This document shows positions 53,958 to 63,170 of a stretch of DNA of 64,000 bases, in pieces. The DNA is from Phycisphaeraceae bacterium (GTDB lineage Bacteria > Planctomycetota > Phycisphaerae > Phycisphaerales > UBA1924). The notes beneath the pieces are model-generated. The model did no database searches. It had not been told where the DNA came from and saw only the letters and a program-made list of their open reading frames with translations. Where the stretch lies: the NCBI GenBank assembly GCA_019636845.1, contig JAHBWV010000001.1, forward strand, positions 3,224,001 to 3,288,000, read 5' to 3'. The stretch's first letter is position 1, and every line of letters begins with the position of its first letter. The position numbers and the translations under genes are program-made.

Positions 53958-55238
53958 ATGCACCACACCATGAGCAGATTCGCAGCACTCTTTCTTCTCG
54001 CCATCGTCGCATTCGCAACCCTCTTCACGAATGTCGCTTCCGCCATCGACAAGGTCCACCTCAAGAACGGAACCGTCGTCGAGGGCACCGTCGAGCAGGA
54101 GATCGACGGCAACGTCTGGATCCTCGTGAAGATCGGCGGCGTCGAGCAGCGCCAGTTCCTCCGCGCCGCCGAGGTCGATCGCGTCGAACGCGACGCCGCC
54201 ACACCCCAGGCACGCCCAGCGACCTCCACGCCCTCTCAGACACAGGCACGAGTCTCCACGGCCGACCGCTCCAAGCGGGCCGCCATCATCACGCTCGGCG
54301 AGGGCGGCGATAAGAACATGGTCGGCGTCTACATGACCGCCGACATCCTCAAGCGACTCATCCCCGTGCTCGAGGAAGAGAACATCGGCATCGTCGTCTT
54401 CCACGTGAACTCCGGCGGCGGGCTCCTGCTCGAGATCCAGCGCCTCTCCGACGTCATCCACAACGAGTACAAGCCGCGCTTCCGCGTCGCGGCTTGGATC
54501 GAGTCCGCCATCTCCGCCGCTGCCATGACCGCACACTGCATCGAGGACATCTACTTCATGCCCCAAGGCAACTATGGGGCGTGCACCGGTTGGTTCGGCG
54601 CGCTGCAGGCCGTCAAGGACCGCGAACTCGAAGAGGTCCTCTACATGATGGAGAAAATCTCCGCTCGGGGCGGCTACGACCCCCAGATCATGCGCTCCAT
54701 GCAGATCATGGAGCCCCTCACCTGCACCATCGACTCGAACGGCGACGTGAAGTGGTACAACTCGCTCGACGGCGAGCACGTCGTCAACCCCGAGAACCGC
54801 ATCCTCACGTTCAACGCCGTCGATGCCGAGCGATTCAAGTTCAGCAAGGGAACCGCAGCGAACGTCGACGAGCTCGCCCGGGCCATGGGCCTCACCGAGG
54901 TCGAATGGGTCGGCACGCCCCGCACCGGGTACCTCTGGCCGATCTCGAAGGCCGAGGACATCAACATGAAGTATCGCTCGCAGGTCTACACCGACGAGAC
55001 CGCGCTGCGCCAGTTCATGGACACATACGGCAACGCCGTGAACGCGGCACGCGCCGAGCAGGACCGCACACGTCGCGGCGCCATGGTCGGACGCGCACGC
55101 GACGCCCTTCGCCGGATCGTTCGCGTCGTCAAGAACAACCCCAACACCGCGCTCCTCACCTTCAACGCACTCGACGAGAAGGAGTTCCAGCGCTGGGTGG
55201 ACGAGCAGGAACAGATGCTTCGCGACCTCATGCGTTGA
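53958..55238 (+). CDS. Secreted ClpP/NfeD-type serine protease-like protein
   Basis: Encodes 426 aa; ATG 53958, with an alternative at 53970. After the signal peptide (FLLAIVAFATLFTNVASA) comes the same SH3-like domain as its neighbour (DKVHLKNGTVVEGTVEQ). The ClpP-like fold has VVFHVNSGGGLLLEIQRLSD, equivalent to the NTPGG loop of NfeD proteases, and AWIESAISAAAMTAHCIEDI, in which the Ser aligns with the NfeD nucleophile. C-terminal helices follow. It is likely a periplasmic membrane-protein or stomatin-type protease; substrates unknown. Ends with a strong terminator. Confidence 0.82.
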   Translation: MHHTMSRFAALFLLAIVAFATLFTNVASAIDKVHLKNGTVVEGTVEQEIDGNVWILVKIGGVEQRQFLRAAEVDRVERDAATPQARPATSTPSQTQARVSTADRSKRAAIITLGEGGDKNMVGVYMTADILKRLIPVLEEENIGIVVFHVNSGGGLLLEIQRLSDVIHNEYKPRFRVAAWIESAISAAAMTAHCIEDIYFMPQGNYGACTGWFGALQAVKDRELEEVLYMMEKISARGGYDPQIMRSMQIMEPLTCTIDSNGDVKWYNSLDGEHVVNPENRILTFNAVDAERFKFSKGTAANVDELARAMGLTEVEWVGTPRTGYLWPISKAEDINMKYRSQVYTDETALRQFMDTYGNAVNAARAEQDRTRRGAMVGRARDALRRIVRVVKNNPNTALLTFNALDEKEFQRWVDEQEQMLRDLMR

Positions 55239-55260
55239 TCGACTCCTCACTTGCACTCAG

Positions 55261-55295
55261 AGAGGGCGGGGCGCACACGCGTTCCGCCCTCTTTC
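55261..55295 (+). terminator. Strong rho-independent terminator
   Basis: A 14-bp stem (55261-55274 with 55279-55292, two G-T pairs) and an ACAC loop are followed by TTCATT, 23 bp after the second ClpP-fold gene. Confidence 0.85.
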
Positions 55296-55389
55296 ATTCC
55301 CGCGCCGCGATCAGCACATGAAGCAGCGCCACCGATCGAGTACCATCACGCTCCACCACGGGACCAGTCCCACAGAGGCAACCGACGAG

Positions 55390-57138
55390 ATGCACACACA
55401 CGCAGGCACAGATTTCGTACCCATGTCGCTGAACGGCTCGGACCTCTCGCAGGTCCTGCCACTCATCGAGGATCTCCTCAATCGCCCCATCGACTCCGAA
55501 GAGGCGTTCGATCGCTGGCTGCTCGACCGCTCCGAACTCGACGCGGCCCTCAGCGAGGCCGCCGCCAATCTCTACATCTCCATGACCTGCGACACCGCCG
55601 ACACGGCCAAGGCCGACGCGTACACCCGCTACATCGAGACCGTCCCGCCCGCCATCAAGCCCCTCGCCTTTCGCCTCGACCAGCGTCACGTCGCTCTCGT
55701 CGAACGTTTCCCGCGCACCGATCCCGCCCGGGCCTCTCGCTACGCGGTGCTCGATCGTGACACCCGCGCCGAGGTCGAGATCTTCCGCGAAGCGAACGTG
55801 CCGATCCAGACCGAACTCGAGAAGCTCGCGCAGCAGTACCAGACCACCATCGGCGCCATGACCGTCGTCTTCGACGGCCAGGAGCGAACCCTGCCCCAGA
55901 TGGGCGTCTACCAGGAATCGACCGATCGCCCCGTGCGCGAGAGCGCATGGAGAGCCGTCGCCGCGCGGCGCCTCGTCGACGCGGACACCATCGATGCCAT
56001 CTACGACCAGCAGGTCGCGCTCCGTCACCAGATGGCACGCAACGCCGGCTGCGCATCGTTCACCGAGTACGCCTTCAAGACGATGCGCCGATTCGATTAC
56101 ACGCCCGACCACTGCCTGGACTTCCACGCCGCGTGCGAAGAAGTCGTCGTGCCGCTCGTCGACGAACTCGACGAGCAGCGCGCATCTCTGCTCGGCCTCC
56201 CCGCGCTCCGCCCGTGGGATCTGGCCGTCGATCCAAGAGGCCGCCAACCCCTCCGACCCTTCAATGGTGGCCGCGAACTCGTCGCCAAGTCCGTCGCGTG
56301 CTTCCGCTCGCTCGACCCGCGCCTGGCGGAGATGCTCTCATCGCTGGGCGACGGATCCGAGGCCCGCGGCTCCGAGGGCGGCGCCAACTTCGACCTCGAC
56401 AGCCGCAAGGGCAAAGCCCCGGGCGGGTACCAGTACAACCGCGACCGCTCCCGCATCCCCTTCATCTTCATGAACGCCGCCGGTCTGCAGCGAGATGCCG
56501 AGACGATGCTCCACGAAGCGGGGCACGCCTTCCATTCGCTCCTCTCGCGTGACGAGCCCCTGATGCGCTACCGCGAAGCGCCGATCGAGTTCGCCGAGGT
56601 GGCGAGCATGTCGATGGAACTTCTGACGCAGCCCCACTGGGGCGCGTTCTACCCGGACGAAGAGAGCCGCGCAAGAGCCGTCCGCCAGCACCTGCAGGGC
56701 GTGATCTCGATCCTCCCGTGGATCGCGACCGTCGACGCGTTCCAACACTGGGTCTACGCAAACCCCAGCCACTCTCATGACGACCGACGCGAGGCGTGGC
56801 TCTCGCTCGACGATCGATTCGGGCGCAACATCTCGTGGGAAGGGCTCGACGAGACCCGCGCCACCGTCTGGCACCGACAGCCCCACCCCTTCAGCAGCCC
56901 GTTCTACTACATCGAGTACGGCATCGCCCAGCTCGGCGCGCTGCAGCTCTGGCTCCACTCCATCGAGAAAGGGCCACGCGACGCCGTCGATGCCTACATT
57001 CGCGCCATGTCGCTCGGCGGCTCACGCCCGCTGCCGGACCTCTTCGCCGCCGCAGGGCTCGCCTTCGACTTCAGCCCGAAGACCGTCAGCCGCCTCGTCG
57101 AGCGCCTCGCTCGAGAACTCGAGAAGTTGCCCGCCTGA
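55390..57138 (+). CDS. M3-family oligoendopeptidase (PepF-like)
   Basis: Encodes 582 aa from ATG 55390; an in-frame ATG at 55318 would add 24 residues but they do not fit the family. Zinc motif HEAGHAFHSLL near residue 375 with the second Glu about 25 residues later (IEFAEVASMSMEL). The N-terminal half is helical (SEAAANLYISMTCDTAD; TIGAMTVVFDGQERTLPQM), matching bacterial M3B peptidases of about 580 residues. It hydrolyses short peptides in the cytoplasm. Confidence 0.9.
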   Translation: MHTHAGTDFVPMSLNGSDLSQVLPLIEDLLNRPIDSEEAFDRWLLDRSELDAALSEAAANLYISMTCDTADTAKADAYTRYIETVPPAIKPLAFRLDQRHVALVERFPRTDPARASRYAVLDRDTRAEVEIFREANVPIQTELEKLAQQYQTTIGAMTVVFDGQERTLPQMGVYQESTDRPVRESAWRAVAARRLVDADTIDAIYDQQVALRHQMARNAGCASFTEYAFKTMRRFDYTPDHCLDFHAACEEVVVPLVDELDEQRASLLGLPALRPWDLAVDPRGRQPLRPFNGGRELVAKSVACFRSLDPRLAEMLSSLGDGSEARGSEGGANFDLDSRKGKAPGGYQYNRDRSRIPFIFMNAAGLQRDAETMLHEAGHAFHSLLSRDEPLMRYREAPIEFAEVASMSMELLTQPHWGAFYPDEESRARAVRQHLQGVISILPWIATVDAFQHWVYANPSHSHDDRREAWLSLDDRFGRNISWEGLDETRATVWHRQPHPFSSPFYYIEYGIAQLGALQLWLHSIEKGPRDAVDAYIRAMSLGGSRPLPDLFAAAGLAFDFSPKTVSRLVERLARELEKLPA

Positions 57139-57161
57139 TCCCGCCACCAAACCCCGCGACA

Positions 57162-58148
57162 TCAGAACCAACCCAGGTGTCGCCCCAGCACATACACACC
57201 GATCACAACGCCCAGTCGCGGCACACCCGTCGCCACCACCATCACCACCGCGTCGAACAGATCGAGCACCAGCTCCTCCATCACCATCGCAACCGCGATG
57301 AAACACCACACCGCCATCGAGACCATGCCGAAGAGCACAAACCCCGAGGCGTGCCCCGCGGCATCCGCCAGCGCATAAATCCCCGTGAGCCGCGCCGTCG
57401 CGAGCACCACTCGCTCGTCAACACCCGTGTAGCACGCGCTCGTGACGAAGTACGCCACCCCGAGCACGGGAATCGCCAGCGCGAACAGCACGACATATGC
57501 CAGCCCCGACGTGAACCCGTTGGTCTGCCACTCGATCAGGAACGTGATGGGAACGCCGATCGCCGTGTACACAAGCGGACGGACATAGGGCTCAATGCCA
57601 AGCCCATCGCCCCGGTGGATCTCTCGCGCGCGTCTCAGCCGTGGCGTGTTCGCCGTCCCGCACTCCGGACAGACGACGCTGGGTGCGCCTGTCATGTCGT
57701 AGCGGCACTTCGCGCAATGCCTGGGCCTGCTCTCCCCCAGCCCGGTTCCTACGAACTGCTGCGTCTCCGTGTTGAGCCCGCAGGTCACGCAGATCACCGC
57801 GTGCTTGGACATGATCCGGCCGCACGATGGGCAGCTCCGGGGCCGCTTGCTACGTCGGCCCGGATCATCCGTCACGCCGCTCGCGGCACTCTGGTCGCCA
57901 TCTTTCCACTCATCCGCGAGCGGAACCGGCCCGTGATCCCGAGCCGCGGGAACGTGCCGCTTGGCCTCATCCGATTCGATGCCGAGCAGATCGGCGGGCT
58001 CGTCCGACGGACACCGCGTCTCGGCCTGGCGCGATGACTCAGCACATGCCTCACACCGCGGGTCTCCGCCGCTCTCACTGACACGCCCGGGGGCGACAAC
58101 CGCGCCGCAACGGCAACGGATCTCAGGATGTTGATCGCCATCGGACAT
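57162..58148 (-). CDS. Zinc-ribbon membrane protein of unknown function
   Basis: Encodes 328 aa from ATG 58148, preceded by GGAGGT; the frame is open upstream without support. The N-terminal 170 residues hold several Cys pairs (CRCG, CEAC, CPSCG, CVTCGL, CAKCRYDMTG, CPECG), probably two or three zinc ribbons. The C-terminal 150 residues form four or five transmembrane helices. A planctomycete-type zinc-ribbon plus membrane domain architecture; no function is known to me. Convergent with the M3 peptidase, 23 bp apart. Confidence 0.8.
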   Translation of the reverse strand: MSDGDQHPEIRCRCGAVVAPGRVSESGGDPRCEACAESSRQAETRCPSDEPADLLGIESDEAKRHVPAARDHGPVPLADEWKDGDQSAASGVTDDPGRRSKRPRSCPSCGRIMSKHAVICVTCGLNTETQQFVGTGLGESRPRHCAKCRYDMTGAPSVVCPECGTANTPRLRRAREIHRGDGLGIEPYVRPLVYTAIGVPITFLIEWQTNGFTSGLAYVVLFALAIPVLGVAYFVTSACYTGVDERVVLATARLTGIYALADAAGHASGFVLFGMVSMAVWCFIAVAMVMEELVLDLFDAVVMVVATGVPRLGVVIGVYVLGRHLGWF

Positions 58149-58248
58149 GCAGACCTCCGGGCCTGCACCATGAATGGGAGGCCGCCGATGAAACTGAGTG
58201 TACCACAGGCCCCGCTCACACCCGCACAGCCCCTGCATACGCTCCGAC

Positions 58249-59184
58249 ATGCAACCATCGTCGAACCAAGCGCCCGCACGCGAAGCCGCTGACGCCCTCG
58301 GATACGACCTGCTCGCGCTCGATCTCGACGGAACATTGCTCTCTCCCGACGGAACGATCTCCGCTCGCAACAAGCGGGCGATCGAACGCGCACGCGAAGC
58401 GGGTCTGCGCGTGACCATCTGCACCGGGCGCGGCTTCGTCGAGTGCGAACGCTTCCTGCGTGAGATCGGCCAGATCGATCCCGTGATCGTCGCCGGGGGC
58501 TCCATCCTCTCATGCCCGCAGACACGCCGCACCATTCACCGCTTCGCCATCGATCAGCACGTCGTCTCACGCGCCGTCGACCGCCTGCTCGGCCACGGAC
58601 ACGCCGTCCTTGTGCTCAAAGACCCGATCGAAGCCGGGTACGACTACCTCGTCGTGCGAGGCCGGCAAAACCACCCGATCGACCCTGTGACGGACTGGTG
58701 GTTCCGCGAGATGAACGTCAAGGCCCGCTACGCGGCCTCCCTCACCGACGACGAGCACCCCGAGCACACCGTCCGCTTCGGCATCTGCGGGCTCGACTCC
58801 ACGCTCGATCCGATCACCGCCGACCTCGTCGGCCACCTCGGCGACGACATCCACCTCCACAACTTCCCCGCTGTTGTCGCCCCCGAGCACACACGCCTCA
58901 CCGGTGAGGGGCGACGCTACCACATCCTCGAAGTCTTCAGCAAGCACGCCAACAAATGGACCTCGCTCTCGTGGCTGGCGTCGATGCACGGCGTTGCGGC
59001 CCACAGAGTCGTCGCCATCGGCGATGAGATCAATGACGAGGCGATGATCACCGGCGCCGGGCTGGGAATCGCGATGGGGAACGCCGTGCCGCGCATCAAG
59101 GCCGCCGCAAAGCGCCAGACCCTGCGCCACGACGAGGACGGTGTCGCCCACGCGATCGATCGTGTGCTCGGCGGAGAGTGGTGA
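58249..59184 (+). CDS. HAD-superfamily Cof-type phosphatase
   Basis: Encodes 311 aa from ATG 58249. Motif I is LDLDGTLLS near residues 29-37, motif II lies in ICTGRGF, the IIB-type cap follows, and motifs III/IV are in RIKAAAK and AIGDEINDEAMI. Cof-like enzymes dephosphorylate sugar phosphates or cofactor precursors such as FMN or PLP; the substrate here is unknown. Confidence 0.9.
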   Translation: MQPSSNQAPAREAADALGYDLLALDLDGTLLSPDGTISARNKRAIERAREAGLRVTICTGRGFVECERFLREIGQIDPVIVAGGSILSCPQTRRTIHRFAIDQHVVSRAVDRLLGHGHAVLVLKDPIEAGYDYLVVRGRQNHPIDPVTDWWFREMNVKARYAASLTDDEHPEHTVRFGICGLDSTLDPITADLVGHLGDDIHLHNFPAVVAPEHTRLTGEGRRYHILEVFSKHANKWTSLSWLASMHGVAAHRVVAIGDEINDEAMITGAGLGIAMGNAVPRIKAAAKRQTLRHDEDGVAHAIDRVLGGEW

Positions 59185-59242
59185 ACAGCAGTGACTCCGT
59201 CACGCGAGAATACAATCGCTCCTCATCACTCCATGACTCCGC

Positions 59243-60148
59243 ATGCAGTCGCTCACTGAGATCCGACATCTCCTCGACTCCCGCGGGCTGGCCCCGAAGA
59301 AGTCCCTCGGCCAGAACTTCCTCATCGATCACAATCTCATCAGAAAGCTGGTCGATGCCGCAGGCGTCGGCCCCGGCTCGCTCGTTCTGGAGATCGGGCC
59401 GGGCACAGGCACGCTCACCGAAGAGCTCCTCACGCGCGGATGCACCCTCATCGCCTGCGAACTCGACTCGGGGCTCGCATCTCTCAACCGCGACCGTCTG
59501 GGCTCGCACCCAGACTACGGCCCACGCTTCACGCTCATCGAAGGGGACTGCCTCGAAAGCAAGCGGGAACTCTCTCGGCCGGTCCGCGACGCCCTCGCCG
59601 GACGCCCCTTCACCCTCGTCGCGAATCTCCCCTACGGCGCAGCAACACCCCTGATGCTCACACTCCTCGGCCAACACCCCGAATGCGCTGGGCTCTTCGT
59701 CACCATCCAACGCGAAGTCGCCGATCGCCTCCTCGCACCACCCGGCTCCAAGGAGTACGGGCAGATCAGCGTCGTCGCTCAAGCCGCGGCACTTGTTCGC
59801 AACATCGCCACACTCCCCCGCGAGTGCTTCTGGCCACGCCCGGATGTCACGAGCGCGATGATCTCACTGACCCGCCTGGCTGCCCCGCTGACAAGCGATC
59901 TCCCCGGGCTGAGCGTCTTCACCCAGCGAATCTTCTCACAACGGCGCAAGCAACTCGGAGCCATCCTCGGCAGAGATATCCCCTGGCCCGAGGGGGTTGG
60001 CCCAACCCTGCGTGCCGAGCAACTCACGGTGGCACAGACCATTGCGCTCTTCGAGGGCGCTTCTGGCCAACCAGCCGCACACGCAAGCCCTCGGCGCGGT
60101 ATGTTGAATGACACGACCGTGCCAGGTGTTCCGCACGTGACGGAGTAG
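59243..60148 (+). CDS. rsmA: 16S rRNA dimethyladenosine transferase RsmA (KsgA)
   Basis: Encodes 301 aa. SAM-binding LEIGPGTGTLTEELL near residue 50 and the family signature ANLPYGAATPLML (NLPY) near 133, after KKSLGQNFLID at the N-terminus. It dimethylates two adjacent adenosines near the 3' end of 16S rRNA. The kinase-like gene starts three bases after its stop, so the two are coupled. Short GAGTCAC-like repeats precede it. Confidence 0.95.
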   Translation: MQSLTEIRHLLDSRGLAPKKSLGQNFLIDHNLIRKLVDAAGVGPGSLVLEIGPGTGTLTEELLTRGCTLIACELDSGLASLNRDRLGSHPDYGPRFTLIEGDCLESKRELSRPVRDALAGRPFTLVANLPYGAATPLMLTLLGQHPECAGLFVTIQREVADRLLAPPGSKEYGQISVVAQAAALVRNIATLPRECFWPRPDVTSAMISLTRLAAPLTSDLPGLSVFTQRIFSQRRKQLGAILGRDIPWPEGVGPTLRAEQLTVAQTIALFEGASGQPAAHASPRRGMLNDTTVPGVPHVTE

Positions 60149-60151
60149 GGC

Positions 60152-61165
60152 GTGCCCGCCGATCATCACCCGCAGCACACGAGCGATCAGCACACGCTGG
60201 GAGAATCCCTCGCTCCTGCGCTCGTCGAGGCGTGCCGCGGCAAGCTCGGACCCATCGAGTGGTTCCGTTCCGTCTGGCAGCGCGGGGGCGCGGCCACCGG
60301 CTTCGCGACGTGGAGCGAGCCGGCTCTCGGCCCTGAGCCGCGCGATGCCATGGTCAAGATCCCCGTCGGTCCGGCCGAGCATGGTTGGACCGTGCTCCTC
60401 GGAGGCGTCGAACCCGAGCGATTCGATGAGAACCGCGGCCTTCCCACGCCCCGCGTCCTCGCGTGCGGAGAGTCCATCGCGGGCTACGACCTGGCCTGGC
60501 TCGTGATCGAACGCCTCCCCGGCAAGCCCCTCAACACACGCCCGGACAGCGACGCCTTCGAACGCCTGCTCCACGCCGCAGCAAGATTCCAACGCGATGC
60601 CACGCACGCGCGGCCCATCGGCCCCACACCCCCGCCGCCGGATTGGACAACCCACATCGCAAAGGCCCGCGAACACCTGCGCGACGGCGTCATCACCGAA
60701 TCGCAAAAATGGAACGAGGCCCTCAAGCGCGTCCAGAAACTCCTCCCTCGCCTGCTGGAGAGGTGGAACGCTCGCCCCATCAACGCCTGGTGCCATGGCG
60801 ATCTGCACCTGGGGAACGCGATGCTCAGGCCCGCGCCCACCCCAGACCAGCCACCCACGTGCGTCCTCATCGACCTCGCACTCGTCCACCCAGGACACTG
60901 GGTTGAAGACGCGCTCTATCTGGAGAGACAGTTCTGGGGACACGAACAGGCCCTCTGCGGCATCAAACCCGTCGCCACGCTCGCCCGCGCCAGACGAGAA
61001 CTCGGCATCGACAACGGCGAAGACCACGCCACCATCGCCAACATCCGACGCGTGCTCGCCGCGGCATGCGTCCCCCTCCTCCTCGACCGCGAGGGGAACG
61101 CCCGCTACGTCCACGGCGCGCTCGAAGTCCTCGACCGCGTCCTCCCACAACTCGCCCGCTGCTGA
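60152..61165 (+). CDS. Aminoglycoside phosphotransferase (APH)-fold kinase
   Basis: Encodes 337 aa from a GTG start three bases after rsmA, with GGAGTAGGG overlapping the rsmA end. The catalytic loop is WCHGDLHLGN near residue 213 (HGD-x4-N) and the metal-binding Asp is in VLIDLALVHPG. The family phosphorylates aminoglycosides, choline, homoserine or fructosamine; resistance is not implied. A small-molecule kinase of unknown substrate. Confidence 0.85.
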   Translation: MPADHHPQHTSDQHTLGESLAPALVEACRGKLGPIEWFRSVWQRGGAATGFATWSEPALGPEPRDAMVKIPVGPAEHGWTVLLGGVEPERFDENRGLPTPRVLACGESIAGYDLAWLVIERLPGKPLNTRPDSDAFERLLHAAARFQRDATHARPIGPTPPPPDWTTHIAKAREHLRDGVITESQKWNEALKRVQKLLPRLLERWNARPINAWCHGDLHLGNAMLRPAPTPDQPPTCVLIDLALVHPGHWVEDALYLERQFWGHEQALCGIKPVATLARARRELGIDNGEDHATIANIRRVLAAACVPLLLDREGNARYVHGALEVLDRVLPQLARC

Positions 61166-61285
61166 GCCAAACCCCACAGACAAGTGCGTTCGATTTGTGG
61201 TCGGTGGCCACTTGCTCCGACCGAATCCACTGCGAGAATAGGTAGTTCCGTCCCACCCGGGTTCGGGCATGAAGCGAGGTGAACG

Positions 61286-61468
61286 TTGGAAGCATTTGAA
61301 CGTCTCAAGAAGCTGATCATCGAGGCCGAGGACGACATCGCCAAGGCCGAAGGCGGCAACAAGGCGGCCGGCACCCGTGCCCGCCAGACGATGCAGCAGA
61401 TCAAGGAAGCCGCTCAGGATGTCCGCCAGAAGATCCTGGAGATCCGTGATGCGGGATCAGGGTCCTGA
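61286..61468 (+). CDS. Short histone H1-like Hc1-family protein
   Basis: Encodes 60 aa from TTG 61286, six bases after AGGTG. The whole protein matches the N-terminal domain of Hc1: ERLKKLIIEAEDDIAKAEGG, NKAAGTRARQTM and QDVRQKILEIRD. The Lys/Ala-rich C-terminal tail of chlamydial Hc1 is absent. In planctomycetes such short forms are common and may bind DNA or RNA. The next gene begins inside its last 20 bases. Confidence 0.85.
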   Translation: MEAFERLKKLIIEAEDDIAKAEGGNKAAGTRARQTMQQIKEAAQDVRQKILEIRDAGSGS

Positions 61469-62006
61469 GGCACCCCCGGTGGACTCCACACCGGGCACCG
61501 CCGACGTGTCGAGCAAACTCCTCTTCGATCTCTCAGGGATCGACTTGAACGCCTGCGCGCTCGACCGCACCGGCCTCGGCCGATACCTCCCGCACAGGGG
61601 CATCATGATGCTCCTGGATGCGCTCGTCTGGGTCAGCGACGACAAGAAGCGTTGCGTCGGCGTCAAACACGTCCGCGATGACGAATTCTGGGTGCCGGGC
61701 CACTTCCCCGAGAAGGCCTTATTCCCCGGCGTTCTCATGGTCGAAACCGCGGCCCAACTCGCATGCTACGCCTACAACGTGCGCCGGCCACATCCGGTCC
61801 TCTCGGCCTTCATGCGCATCGACGACTGCGTCTTCCGAAGCTCGGTCTCGCCCGGCGACACGCTGCACATCCTCTGCCAAGACGTCAAGTGGAGCATGCG
61901 CCGCTTCGTCAGCGACGTGCAGGGCATCGTCGGAGATCGGATCGCCTTCGAGGCGAGGCTCTCCGGGCTCTCGCTCGGCGATGCGAAACTCGTCGACACC
62001 CCCTGA
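61449..62006 (+). CDS. FabZ-like 3-hydroxyacyl-ACP dehydratase
   Basis: Encodes 185 aa from ATG 61449, overlapping the Hc1 gene by 20 bases, with GGAG upstream. The hot-dog fold has LPHRGIMMLLDAL, then GHFPEKALFPGVLMVETAAQ near residues 81-100, which carries the catalytic His and Glu of the FabZ family. It dehydrates beta-hydroxyacyl-ACP in fatty-acid synthesis, or acts as a related lipid-modifying hydratase. Coupled to the Hc1 gene. Confidence 0.88.
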   Translation: MRDQGPEAPPVDSTPGTADVSSKLLFDLSGIDLNACALDRTGLGRYLPHRGIMMLLDALVWVSDDKKRCVGVKHVRDDEFWVPGHFPEKALFPGVLMVETAAQLACYAYNVRRPHPVLSAFMRIDDCVFRSSVSPGDTLHILCQDVKWSMRRFVSDVQGIVGDRIAFEARLSGLSLGDAKLVDTP

Positions 62007-62048
62007 CAATCGCGAGCACAAGCCGCCGAATGCCGATACACCCATCGA

Positions 62049-63101
62049 ATGACCCCAGACACGACCGAGCCGATCGCGCCCTACCCGCTGGTCTTTGAGC
62101 CGATCTTCAAGGAGAAGGTCTGGGGCGGACGCCGGCTCGAAGGGCTCGGCAAGAACATCCCACCCGACGCGCTCATCGGCGAGAGCTGGGAACTGGCCGA
62201 CCTCGGAGCCACCTCGGCCTCAGGAGGCGGGGGAGGAGCCGCCCGATCTGTCATCATCAACGGGCCCCTCGCCGGCAAGACCATCTCGCACGCCTGCGCC
62301 GCGTGGGCGGACGCACTCTTTGGTGCGTGCAAGCCCGCCCCTCACAACGCCTTCCCCCTGCTCGTCAAGTACCTCGACGCGCGTGAGCACCTCTCCGTCC
62401 AGGTCCATCCGAGCCCCGCGTACTGCCGCGCCCACCCCGAGGCACACCTCAAGACCGAGTGCTGGTTCGTCCTCGACGCCGAGCCGGGCAGTGTGATCTT
62501 CAAGGGCGTGCGCCGAGGTGTCACCCCCGCCAAGTTCCGCGAGGCACTCTCGCAAGGCCAGGGAGAGAGCGTCGTCACGCTCCTCGAAAGCGTCCCGGCA
62601 ATCCCCGGAGAGTGCCACAACCTCCCGAGCGGCACCGTCCACGCGCTCGGCGCGGGTGTCCTCGTCGCTGAGGTCCAGACCCCCAGCGACACCACCTTCC
62701 GTGTCTACGACTGGGCCAACGAATACGGCCGCAAGGGGCGCGAGCTCCACGTCGACGCCTCGCTCGCCTGCATCCAGTTCGAGCCCGCTCGGGATGCGAC
62801 CCGCATCGCCGAGGGAGATCGCACCGCCCGCCACGTCGCCACCGGATACTTCGATATCGATGAACTCCGCGTCGCCCCCGGCACCCCCTTCGACCTGGCG
62901 ATCAAGGACGCACAACCGCGCCCTCAAGTCCTCATGCTCCTCAACGGCCGCGGCTCCATCCGCTCCCGCGAAGGACGCTTCCACGGTGTCCCCCTCGCCC
63001 ACGGACAGACAGCCCTCATCCCCGCCTCGATCGCACAAGACGCCCTGCTCGTCGCCGAGAGAGACTCAACAGCCCTCCGCACCGTCGTGCGCGGCGTGTG
63101 A
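62049..63101 (+). CDS. manA: Type I mannose-6-phosphate isomerase
   Basis: Encodes 350 aa. Zinc ligands are visible in SVQVHPS (Gln and His near 118), KTECWF (Glu) and PSGTVHALGAG (His). It opens with FEPIFKEKVWGGRRL, typical of the short bacterial ManA. It interconverts fructose-6-P and mannose-6-P for glycan precursors. It lies 42 bp after the FabZ-like gene. Confidence 0.93.
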   Translation: MTPDTTEPIAPYPLVFEPIFKEKVWGGRRLEGLGKNIPPDALIGESWELADLGATSASGGGGGAARSVIINGPLAGKTISHACAAWADALFGACKPAPHNAFPLLVKYLDAREHLSVQVHPSPAYCRAHPEAHLKTECWFVLDAEPGSVIFKGVRRGVTPAKFREALSQGQGESVVTLLESVPAIPGECHNLPSGTVHALGAGVLVAEVQTPSDTTFRVYDWANEYGRKGRELHVDASLACIQFEPARDATRIAEGDRTARHVATGYFDIDELRVAPGTPFDLAIKDAQPRPQVLMLLNGRGSIRSREGRFHGVPLAHGQTALIPASIAQDALLVAERDSTALRTVVRGV

Positions 63102-63124
63102 CCTCGGCACGGGTCCTTCCAGAA

Positions 63125-63151
63125 GCGTGCACCGAAGAACCGTGTGCACGC
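63125..63151. terminator. Hairpin between convergent manA and rimO
   Basis: GCGTGCAC (63125-63132) pairs perfectly with GTGCACGC (63144-63151) around an 11-base loop between the two stops. No T-run; likely shared terminator. Confidence 0.5.
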
Positions 63152-63170
63152 GACTGCCGACAACCATCGC

